From Edaphochlamys debaryana (lineage: Eukaryota; Chlorophyta; Chlorophyceae; Chlamydomonadales), in the NCBI GenBank assembly GCA_016858145.1, contig JAEHOE010000002.1:186001-250000 (forward strand): a stretch of 64,000 nucleotides of DNA. The letters are read 5' to 3'. The notes under the pieces are model-generated. The model was given only the letters and a program-made list of their open reading frames with translations. It did not search any database and had not been told where the DNA came from. Below, in pieces: positions 22,101-34,100 of the stretch (position 1 is its first letter; each line of letters opens with the position of its first letter). The translations under genes and the position numbers were made by a program.

Positions 22101-25100
22101 GGGGGTGGGCAGGGCGGACGAGGAAAGAGTGAGAGCGGCAAGATTCAGAAGAAAAGAGGAGGATGTGAGGGGCAGAGAAAAGAGGGGAGCCCGCGGACTG
22201 CACTGAGCGCTTGGGTTCGTGCAACCCGCAGCCCAAGCCCCATCCACGGGCCCACACAGGCCCACGCACCTGCGTCATGTTGGCGCTGGTCTGTGCGGAG
22301 AAGTTGAAGACCATGTGCGTCCACTTGGTGCGGTCCAGCTTGTCGGACAGGAACGACTTGACGTACACAGACTTGCCTGGGGGGACAGGAAGGAACGGCA
22401 CGTGGTTTAGACCTCGGCTAGTCCTGTCCTGAGCCAACGCGGCACAGCGGCATGCATGGCGCATCCATAACCAGTATTGTCCTACTGCTACGGAGTTCCT
22501 TCGGTGTGAATCCTGCCCAAGCTCCACACATGCCGAGCAACCCCTCAACGTGCCCCGAATCCGCATCCCTGCTGCAGCTGGTCGCGCACCCGCTGGTGCG
22601 CCCCGCCCGCGCCGCCCCACCTGTGCCCGTGGGCCCCACGAGCAGCATGGGCGCCTGGTTCTCCACCTGCAGCGCCAGCAGGTAGGAGTAGCGCACCACA
22701 TCGGGGGTGGTGACGATGATGGTCGAGTAGTCGGCCTCGGGGCTGATGGGCGCGGGCTTCTGCAGCTCCATCCACTCTGCAGAGGCGGGGAGGGGGCGGA
22801 CAGAGCGAGGCAGTGCGGTTGAGGACGTGCGGTTGAGGGAGCGGAGCGCCGCTGCAGCTGCAACAAGCGCGAGCGAGGCTGGTGTGTCGGGACCGCCGTA
22901 GAGGGACCCGCGCGAAAAAGGCATCAAGGCGTCACGGCGGCGGTTCCGGGGCGTGGTCAGAGGGGGCTTCTCGATACCCCTCGCGCTCCTCACCCTTCCA
23001 CGTGTCGGTCGTCGTGTCGTACACCCAGTCGTACACGCTGCCCTTGGCGGGCATGGGCTTGCGCAGGGGGCAGGCGTCGGCCGTGACGAAGCTGCCGTAC
23101 GTGCCGTACTCGCCAGCCAGGAACATGCGCAGGTGCTCGCTGAAGGCCGCGCGCCCAGCCGGGTCCACCGTGGCCCCCACGCTCCACACCATCGCAAACA
23201 TGCACAGGCACTCCACCCCCACCCTCTTCGCGGCCTGGTCCACCACCACGGGTGGCGGCGCGGGCATGCCCTGGCGCACGGGCGGCGGCGCGGGGGGCTT
23301 GAGGTAGGGCAGGAGCAGGGTCTGCAGCAGGCGGGTGAGGCTGGTGACGAGGTTGATCTCCTGGCAGGCCACGGGCTGCGTGCAGTCCTTGACCACCAGG
23401 CGCAGGCAGGGCGGCAGCAGCCACTCGAAGAGCTTGGTCAGGTGGTCCCTGCGAGGGCGAGGGGCCAGGCGGACGGGGAGGAGCGAAGCTGGGCAGGCGC
23501 GTCGGACTCGTGCGCATACGGTAGTGCGTGTGCCGCCCCGCCGCTTCCCGCGAGCACGCGCGATAGGGCCCCCCCAACCCACCCCCCACCCCGCCCTGGC
23601 ACACATAACCCAAGTCCCCAACCCATCGAAACCCCTTCAGTGCCCCCCCTTCCGCACCTCTGCTCCTGCACCACGTGTTCCGGTAGCGTGTTCATCCACG
23701 ACGCCACCACAGGCCTCCAGCCCAGCAGCGAGGGCTGCATGTAGACCATGCCGCAGCGGGACACGGTGGCGGGGGAGGCCACGGCCAGGTCCTGCACCTC
23801 GAAGATCATGTTCATCAGGCCCTGGGGGGTTGAGAAAAGGGGTAGAGGAGGAGCGGGGCGTTGTAGGGGCGTGGAGTGGGGCTGCTTGTGTATGGAAAAC
23901 GTGCGTGTTTGCCCGGGACTGAGGCTCTAGGGAGGTTTGAGGGAGGTGTGAGTGGAGTAGATGTAAGAGCGAGGCATTCGCATTCGCTCCGGACTGAGGC
24001 TCTAGGGGGGGTTTGCGTTCACTTGATTACGCGGAGCCAGCAAAATAGCACATGGGCCCCCTGAGGCGCAGGCTCCTGCACGGCTCACCTGCATGGCGAT
24101 GATCTCGCCGCTGTTGAGGCAGAGCTTCTTGTTGTCGTCCAGCACCGTGTTCATGTTCTCGATCCAGATTGCGTCCACGGGGCCGTCCAGCACCACCCAC
24201 TTGCGGTCCGGGGAAGTGTCGCGAGCGGCCGTCCTGCGACAGTTGCATCAGAAGAACAAGCACGTAAGGGGGAAAAGAGAGTAGCCATAGCCCCGCACCC
24301 TAGGCGAGCAGGCGGCCGCAAGCCCTTCCTGTAACCCCCTCCCGTATGGCCTCCCGCCGCGCGCACCTGAACGCCACTGCCAGCACTCCGTCGGTCCACT
24401 CCTTTGACAGGGGGTCGTCCTGGCCGTAGAGCTGGCCCATGCTGACGGCCTTGGGGTTGATGGTGTAGGTCTTGACCCTGTGCTCGCCCTTGCCTGGGGG
24501 GACACGGGTCGCGGTGGGGCTTGGTAGGCCAGCTAGTCTTCTTATTGCGACTTGACATTGCTATGCTTTCCTGAGTCGTTTCGAGTCCCACAAGCCCTCG
24601 GGCTCTTGCCACGCACCTGCCGCGCACATGTCCCCCAGCGCCGCCGCAAGCGTCCGGATGGCCACGGTCTTCATGCTGAAGGACCTGCCCACCAGCATCA
24701 GGCCGTGCCGTACGACGATCATCTCGTACAGCTGGATCGCCTTCTCGATGAAGGACGGCAGCGGCTGCAGGTTCACGGCCACGGCGTTGGCGGACAGCGC
24801 CGCGGTCAGGTCGCCATAGTCGATGGAGGGCAGAACCACGCCTGCGCAAGGGGTCGGCAGGATTCCGGTAAGGCCATAGCAAGGCGATGGCGCGGCCTTG
24901 CTCACCTCCATACGCTTGAAGGTTGCAAGGACCCAGGACCCAGGCCCTGGCACCCTGAACCCAGCACTCCCCACCCACCCGGGAACAGGTCCGACAGGAT
25001 GCCCCTGAACAGCGGCACGTCCTCGTCCAGGAACTTGGGCAGGTTGACGTCCGTGATGGCGCGCAGCATGAGCACGGGCTCTGTGTACACGTCGGCGTCC

Positions 25101-28100
25101 GCCTTGGGGCCCGAGTAGCGGCGCTTGAGGTTGCCCGCGGCGCGGAGCACAGCCATCACGGCGCGCATGCCTGGGGGGGTGCGGGGTGAGGAGGGGGTGC
25201 GGGAGAGGGAGCGGGACGGTGCACGGTGCGATTGAGACAGGGGTGCGGGGGTGCGTGATACGGAGATGTCCGGCGCCCAGTCAGCAGCCCGCAGGATGAG
25301 GAGAGCACTCCGGATGCAAACGGCTGGGGCTACAAGGGGGCTGTGTACGGCAGCTGCGGTCACGTGGTGTACGGGCATGGGTACGTGTACGGCGCTCACC
25401 GTAGTCGTAGTGGTCCTGCCTCGACAGCTGCTCGGAGCACAGGCGGTACGTCTGCACCAGCTTCTGCGCCATGGCCCGTGCGTCCAGGTAGCCGTACGAG
25501 TAGAGGATGATCTCCGAGATCAGGGCGTAGTCGGGCACCATCATGGCCACGTCACGGAACAGGGCCTGGGGGGGGTGGGGAGGAGGGGTTGGAGGGGGTG
25601 GGAAGGGGAGAGGTGTGTTCGTGCCAGGGTGGTGGTGGTGCGTGAGGGCGTAGTCGGGCACCATAACAGCCACGAGCGGACGCAATACCGGTACCGGTGC
25701 AAGGGGCTACCAGGGGGCTACGTAGCCCAGGGGCACACACGGCAGAGGATACGTTTGCTCCGCGCACGGACCTTGAGGTTGTCGGGCAGCTCGGAGCGGC
25801 CGGCGTAACCGGGGTTCATGGTGATGAACACGTTGCAGGTGGGCACCAGGGCCATGTCGGTGCCCTCGAACACGAACCGGTTCTTGCCGGCAGCCTTGGC
25901 GCGCTGGATGGTGAGTACCTGCGCGCAAGGAGGAGAGGGCACGGACGTCGGTCAGCCGAGCTAACCTCAACATCATGCACGCCTGAATCAGCGACTGCGC
26001 TGCTGCGTGTGCCTGGCTTCAGCCTAGCACACAGGCACCCGCCGCACAAAGCCCACACACAGCTCCAACAGCACAGCACACAGGCTTCGCCGCACCTGCT
26101 GCGCCACCACGGACAGCACCTCCAGCTCGATGCGGTTGAACTCGTCGAAGCACGCCCACGCACCGCTGGCCGCCAGGCCCTTGAAGAAGCGGCCCATGGC
26201 CTGAGGTCGTGGAGCGGGGGAGACGCGGGCAGCAGTCAGGGCAAGGGCCCCAAGCCCCGGTCCCCCCGTGACGCTCGTCCTGCGCCCAGGCTCGTGAGTA
26301 CGCTCTGGTCCAATTCGGTCCGGTCCGGGTAGGACCAACCCTGTCCGATCCGGACAGACAGACCGATAGTCCAGGCACCCACCAGGTAGTCCAGTCCGTC
26401 GGAGCAGTTGAATACCACGCACTGGATGGCCACGGCCTTGGCCAGGTCCTTGGTGGTCTCGGTCTTGCCCGTGCCTGCGCGGACCCAGCCATTAGGCCCA
26501 ATCAGCACCACGCAAACCATGCCCCAGTCCTGTCTCGCTCACCACAACCCCCAGCCCTCGCTACGTTCTGGGCCCGGGCCCCTCTTCACTTCACTCCCAA
26601 ACCCTAGATGCACACAGACGCCCCCGCTCGCCAAGTCCGAAAGCCACTCGCGGGCCCTTCCACCACGTCCTTCAAGCCCAGGGCCTACCCGCGGGCCCCG
26701 CCGGTGCGCCTCCCAGGTTCATGTGGTGCGCGCCCAGCAGCGTGCGGTAGCATCGGTCGGTGAGCGGCGTGATGACCAGGCGGCTGCTGTTGCCCAGGTA
26801 CTCGTAGCCGTAGACGCACTCCGCGTTCAGCATGCACACCAGCAGCTTGTTGGACTCCCAGTAGTAGCGCAGCCGGCACTGCCAGCTGAAGTCGTCCACG
26901 CTGGCGGTCTGCAGGCGGGTGCGGGGGGAAGGGTTGTGGGGGCCAGTAGCGGGGCTGGGTGAGGCCTCAAGCGTCAAGCCTGGCAAGGCAGGTGCGTAGT
27001 TGGAGGACGGAAGGCCCCGGGAACGGTGTTCTGAGGCCCGCTGCCCACTATCCTGAGACTCCAGAGCAGGAAAGGCAGGCGCCAGCGACGTGGCGGCCCT
27101 GCCCAGACGATACACCTGCCTCCTCCACCCGCCTCACCTTGTCCGCCACCATCTCGTTCACCACGTCCCGCGCGTGCACGTCCAGCACCACCAGGGCACC
27201 GATGGTGGCCCGCTCCAGCGCGCGCAGGTGGCCGCGGACCTGCACGCAAGTGTGGAGAGAGCCTCAGATAGCAGGATGCAGGGGGAGAGAAACCGTTACC
27301 GGGGGGCGGCCGTGGGGGGCGGAGTGCGAGTCCTCCAGCCAAGGCAGGCTCACCAGCATGAGCACGGTGCACCAAGGCCAGCTCCCCCCACCCCCGCCCC
27401 CGCACGCACGCACACGCCCCCACTCGCACCCCCCACCCCCACCCCTCCCCACCCCGCACCCCGGCACGCACCAGCATGAGCAGGATGCACCAAGGCCAGC
27501 TTCCCCATCCACCCCCGCCCCCACCAAAGCCCTAAACGCCAAACCCCTCAAGCCGGCACCCCCGCCCCCACCCCCACCCCCACCCCGGCACGCACCAGCA
27601 TGACCTCCTCCATGAGCTCCTGCCCGCACTGGTCCGCGAACTGCACCAGCCCGAACAGCCCGCCGCTGGACAGCGCGTCCACCACGCCCTTGGTCCAGAA
27701 CGTCTGCGCCACCGCCAGCACCACCTGCCCCGGCCAGGTCAGGATCCACTTGGCGCGGGGCGTGTTGGTGTAGGCCTGCGGGGGGTGGGGGAGGAGAGGG
27801 GAAGGGCAGGGAGACCAGGGGGGCAAGGTGTGGGTTGAGTGAGCGCCCCAGCCAAGCAGGTGTATGGGGGCGGGGCAGCGGGGGAGGAGAGCAGCGGCGA
27901 CGGGCGACCACGGTTTCTGCGAAGCGGGTCAGTGTCCGAAGAGATACCCGGGCTCAACTAGTCAACGGCACAGCTGGGCTTTGAGCGGGGAGGGACGTAC
28001 CAGCACGGCCTTTCGCGTGATGGTGGCGAGGCTGAGCCGCATCTGTTCCTCGATCTTGAGCAGCCAGAACTCCACGCCGGGCGTGAGCTCGCTGTTGGTG

Positions 28101-31100
28101 ATGACCGGCTTGTCCAGGGGCACGCGCTCGGACTCGATGCTGATCAGCGCGGAGATCTCCATCTCCGAGTTGAACTCGAACTCCCTGGGTGCGGGTCAAA
28201 GCAGGATAGATAGAGGGTTCAGTGCGGGTTCGTGAATTAGTTGTCGCAGCGCTTGCGCACGGCGTGAAGCAATGATATGGCTTCCAGAGGCCTCCCTGGC
28301 CAAAGCCCGGCCAGGAGACAAGGTAAGGGGTGGCGGACAACCCAACGTCCCAAGAACCCAGCATCATCTTCTCCAGGGGTAACAGCACGCGGCCCGTCCT
28401 GGGTCCCAAGCAAACACGGCCCGCTCCACCAACCGCCGCCTGCTCACCCGACCGCCTCGAAGATCTTCTTGGCGAAGGGCTGCACGTGCAGCGGCTCCTT
28501 GGCCTCTGACAGGATCTCGATGAGCTCGTCGTTGGACAGGAAAAAGAAGCGCGGGAACAGCATCTTCTTGGAGTCCAGGTAGGCGGCCAGCGAGCGCTCG
28601 ATGATGCCGAACGAGCCGTTGCAGCTCTGCGGGTTGTTAGGTGGGTTGAGCGAGGACCGATGAAGCAGGGACTTGGCAAGTTGAGCAGCAGGGGGCTGGG
28701 GGTGGAGCTAGGACCGCAGGGTCTGAGCGTGACGGGCGGGGCTCAAGAAGACAGGAAGAAGAAGCGCGCGGGGAAGGGGCTTGGGGTCAACCTAGGAGCC
28801 CCCGAGCGTGCAATCCGCGTGCTATCTAGCGCAAGCCATGACCCCGGCGTGCGCACCTGCAGGTCTCCCAGCACGCCCTGCGTGTCGGTGAAGGACAGGA
28901 CCTCGGGGTTCTTCTCCACGCTCTTCATGACGGAGCGGAAGCGCTGGTCGGCGGCGGAGAACTCGTAGCGCTCCTGCGTTTGGTGGAGAGATGTGGTTTG
29001 GGGGGTTGGGCAGCAGCTAGGGGGTGCAGGCGACGGGCGGCTGGCAGGCGGCCAGACCAGACCAGGATCGTGGGCAGGGCAGGGTCCGTCCCAGCCCTTC
29101 AAGCTCGGGGGCTTTTCCCCCACCTTGGGCATCTGCTTGGCGATCTCCTCGCTGCCGTACACGGGCCCCAGGAACATCCACTTCTGCTGCGCCAGCATCC
29201 ACTCGTCCAGGATGTCCTGCGAGGGCAGGGGCAGCCGGGGATGGCGACAGCAAGGTAGACCAAAGCTCCGCCTTGACAATCTGGCCGCTTGGGGAGAGCT
29301 CCACCAGCACATCGGTGACAGCGCGAACCCTCCGGCGCCCCAGCATGCCCTGCCACCCGAATCCACCTCCGTGCCCTGCCGTACCCTACGTAAGCTCCGT
29401 CCCCTGTCCCTCCAACGCCCTGATCGGCCCCCAGCACCATGAGCCCCGACACCTCGACACGGACCGGAACCGGAGCCCACCTGCATGCTGGACAGCTTCT
29501 TGGACCAGGCCTCGATCCGCTCCAGGAAGGGCGCTGCGGCGGGGCTGCTCAGCATGGCCTGCGCCTTGATGGAGTGGTCGTCCAGCAGCATCTGGGCCTC
29601 CTCCACGCTGCCGCCCTTGAGGATGAGCCCGCCTTGGGGGGGGGAAAGGACGGGGAGCGGGGCAGGGGCAGGGGCAGCGGGGAAGAAGAGGAGAGCTGGT
29701 TGGGGCTTTAGCGGCTTGCAGTAAGTCCGCAGCTGCTCGAGCAGTGCCCTATGGAGAGCGGCCCAACACCAGCTCCTGAGTGGAGAGGGCGACAGGGGGC
29801 TTGAGCGGGGAGCGCCGGGTCCCGTCCCGGAACACGCTGAGATCGCGGCACGCCCGGCCGCTCTTTCCAGGAGCAGGTCCAGGTGGCCAGATGTCAGACC
29901 AGGAGACTCTACCCCAATGCAGGCCCGACGGCTCCAGGCGTTGGAGCTCACCCGTGTTCTTCCCGGGTGCTCGCCACGCCTGACGCCCCCCATCCCCCGG
30001 TCCCAGCCCAGGTCCATGCAGGCCCAGGTCCATGCAGGCCCAGGCGCAGGCCCAGGTCTTGGGGCTCACCCGTGTTCTTCCAGGGCGCCACCTCGAACTT
30101 GACCCCCGCCCACTCCGCCACCATTCGGTCCAGGGACCGCTCCAGCGCCATCTCACGGGAGGCAGTGTCGCTCAGCTCCTGCGGGGAGAGGGAGGAGCAG
30201 GGAGGAAGAAGGCGCGATGAAGGTCCATGCCTGTGTCTACCGGCGTCTGCGGCAGGCGGGGGTCTGCTGAGGGGCTGACGGAGATGGGTTTCAGGCCGAA
30301 GTCCAAAATCCAAAATCATGGTACACACCCGGAACCCACTGGAACCCACCACACGTCGCAGGTCCCAGGCCCCCCCAGCCCCCCCCGGCCCCTCTCCTCG
30401 CCTGCAGCGCGTCCACGTGTTTGGCAATGTCCAGCGCCAGCAGCTTCTGCAGGTTGAGCTCCGAGTCGCCGCCCGGGAACACGCGCGTGCCCAGCACGGT
30501 GGACAGCTTGTCCCAGTGCCGCCCGCGCATGCCTGTGGCCCAAGGCCAGGGGGGTGGGGTGGGGTGGGGTGGGTAACGTGGATGGGGAGTCAAGTGAGAG
30601 CTTTGCTGCGGGCCTTGCTGCCTGTACTCGGTATGCTAGGGCCCAAAGACCACGGGGCCCAGCGTCCACACAAGACCCGGGCGCACACTGCCCGACCCCA
30701 AACCCCACAAGACCTCCCCTGCACGCACCCGGGTTGCACACCGCCATGATGATGGGCACGAACTCCTTGAACTCCTCCAGCTTGCCGCGGGTGGCCTCGG
30801 CCAGGTCCCGCAGCTCGGGCCGCGGCAGCGCCTTGCTCAGCCGCACCATCTGCGGGGGGAGGGGGGGGGCGGCGTGGATGGGGGCGTGGAGAAGGTCGTG
30901 AGAGAAGTGCGCACGACCGCACGACCGTCCGGCGCCCAGGCCGCGACAAACCGCTGCTTCACTCGGACCCAGCCTTGGCCGCCAGCCGACCCCATGCCCC
31001 GGTCCGGAGGGCGTCAAGCTGAGCCGGGGAGTCGTGGCAGCTAACACGCGCCCAACATTCCCGAGCAAGCTGGCTCCGGTGTCTATCCCGCGTCGCACCT

Positions 31101-34100
31101 TCTTGAACCACTCGCCCACGCTGTTCTCCACGTCCTCGGCGTTGAGGTTCTTGAAGGAGCCGAAGAGCCACTCCTCGCGGCGCAGCGCAAAGTCGTTAGT
31201 AATGGAGTAGAGGGAGGCGAAGGGCTCCAGCTCCACGCTGAGCTCGCGGATGGACGGCCAGTCCGACACGTCCCAGCCCAGCAGCCCCTCATCCTCGTTG
31301 ATGGAGGCGGCTGTGTCCGACAGCTGCTGGATCCTGGCCAGCAGGGACTCGCCCTGGTGGGCGAGCTCGGACTGGGAAGGGAAGGGGAAGGGAGAAGGAA
31401 GGGGAGAGGGAGGGGGGATAGAGTCAGGGATGGTACGGCAACGTGGCGAAACGGTGAGGGGCAGGGCGTGGAGGGTGAAGGGCAAAGGTCGTCGGTCAAG
31501 GCAAAGGACCCACCCAAGGCTGCGGGCGGCCCAACCAACCCTGCCTCAGGCCCAACTGCCAACCGCCAACCGCCGAATTCCAACTCCCAACCCACCACGT
31601 CGTCGAACTTGCTGATCTCCTTGAACTCCTGCACCTCCATGCTCAGGTCCGACAGGTCCACCTTCATCTTGTCCCGCGCCGACCGCAGCTTGGCCTGGAA
31701 GGCCCGGTCCTCCTCCTCCACCTTGGCCCAGCCGCTGCGGGGCAGGAGAGGGGGGCAGCAGGGCAGCACGAATGGTGAGAAGGGGTGGGGCAGGTTGGCG
31801 TGGTGTCGAGCAGCCAAAGAGCAGCCAAAGAGGTCGCATACCACCCAAGCCCTCGAGGGACAGCCCTGTAGCTTCCAGGCAGCTACCACCATGTGTCAAG
31901 CCGAACTGGTACCCCACTGGTACCCCACTGGTACCCCACTGGTACGGTACCCCAACTCAGCCATCGAACACACATCGCCGCCCATTCAACGCCAGCCCCC
32001 CCTCGCCCCACGCGCCCCACCGCTCCAACGTCTCGAACATGCGCTTGGGCCAGGCCTGGGCCGTCATGAAGACGGTGAGGTCGTCGTCCGAGATGGGCCG
32101 GCGGTAGGCGGAGCACAGCGAGTCGCGCTCGCGGCAGGCCGTCAGCCACACCATCATCTCCTCCGTCTCGGCCTCCGTGGACACCAGCTGGGCCTGCGGG
32201 CGGCAGCGCGGGCACAGCAGGGGCTCGTTGCAAGGGACAAGCCAGCCGGCAAAATCTCCGAGGAGACGGCGGGAGCGCCGCTGCGAGGCCCCCCCAAACA
32301 CGGAATCAGCGGGCGCAGGCATGCGACGACCAAGAGCCGCCGCTGTCGAGCAAACCGGCCAGGCCCCCAGCGGCATACCCGCCACGCCCTCTCGAGCCCC
32401 TGCAGAGCCACCCCTGCACGCCGCCCATCCCTCCAGCCCCCCCGCGCCTAGCGTTCTTGCCACTCGCGCCGTCACGCGCTTCCACCACGGCCCCCCACCT
32501 TGAGGTCCAGCACGCTCCGCACCCCCGTTGACACCGCCAGGGCCCGGTGGGTGAGGTCCTCGCACAGCTCGCTGACGCGGCGCGAGACCTGGCCGTTCTT
32601 GGCGTGCAGCTGGTCCAGCAGCGCCTGCTCCCCCGCCTGCGCCCGAGCCACCAGCGCCTGCTTCAGCGGCTGCGTGTCCACCAGCAGCAGGCCCGTGAAG
32701 ACCTAGGGGACGGTGGGGTAAGGGGGAAAGGGAGGAAGGTGATCCACGTGATTCACCGCGCGGGGGGAGGGGAACAGCAAGGTCAGAGAGGATTGCGGCC
32801 GCCAAGGAGCGAAGGCCATGTGCTTAGGCAGGCAGCCGTAATGAGAGAGCGAAGCACGACAGGTGTGTACACACCTACCACCACCGCGCACGTCACCACC
32901 GGCCCCCACCCACCTGCGAGGGCGCTGCCGCGAGCGCGGCGTTGGCCGCGGCCCTGAAGTGCCCTATCCACTTGTGGTACTGCTCCAGGGGGGTGGCCAG
33001 GGGCTCCAGGGCTGCCAGGATGGAGGGCACGTCCACCGCGAGAGCCTCCGCGGCCGCCTCGAACAGCACCGCCACCTCCTCGGCCCGCTCCAGGGCGAGG
33101 TCCATTGCGGAGCGCACTCGGGCCTGCGAGGGGAGGTAGGAAGGATGGAGGAAGAGGACAAAGCGTTGAGGAAGGGAGAGGCGGGGACTGGTGCGGTAAT
33201 ACCTCAGGCCCCAAAAGCCCTCGCCAAGGGACCAGCCAGGAACACCCTCCTCCGGGTGGCACCCCACCCCATCGGGCACAGGTGCCCCTGTGCCCCGGTG
33301 GCAGACCCCCCATGCCTCCCACCCCGGCCACCATCACCCCCACCCACCTCCGCGTCCCGGATGAGCCGGTCCTCCGCCAGTGCGCGGGGGTCGCACAGCC
33401 AGTCCACCTCGCCCTCGGGGGAGTCCAGATCGAAGTCCGCAAACTCCACCACCGCGTCGTCGCCCGCGCGGGGGGAGGTGAAGATGTTGGGCAGCTGGGG
33501 GGCGAGGTGTGGGGGCGGGGTGTGGGTGGGGAATGGGCGGGGTGGGACGCGGCATGGGTGGGTGGCGGGTGCGGGGTGAGTTGGGCGAGGGGCAGAGAGC
33601 GATTAGGGATGGCGTGTGCCAAGGGCGCCGGCTGTGCCTGCGCCAGAGTGGGAGGGAAGTGTGAGGATGGTGAGTCTGCAGCATGCCCTCTCGCGGCGCC
33701 CACAGCAGACGCGGTCCAGCGGGACAGCCTAGGGTGAGCAGCAAAGCATCCGGCTAGCGCAGAGCGTGGCGTGGTAAGGATATGCCAGCACCTAATGTAA
33801 CAGAAAAGAAAAAATCCTAGGCCGCCGGAGGCCGCACCTGGCCCATGTCGCTGACCATGTCCTCAAACAGGCTGGTGGCCACCTCCCTGATGTCGTCGGC
33901 GGTGGGGGACAGCAGGATGCGGTAGGAGCCCCTGCGTATCTCCACGGGCGCAGCCTCGTGCGCCCCCTCGCCCTCCTCCTCGTCCTCCTCCGCCCCCCCG
34001 GCCGATGTGGAAGCGGGCTGCTCGGCCTCCGGCAGCGGATCTGGGTCCACGTGCTCGTGCAGCAGGTGAAGGGTCAGGAAGGCCCCGCTCGCGAACATCT

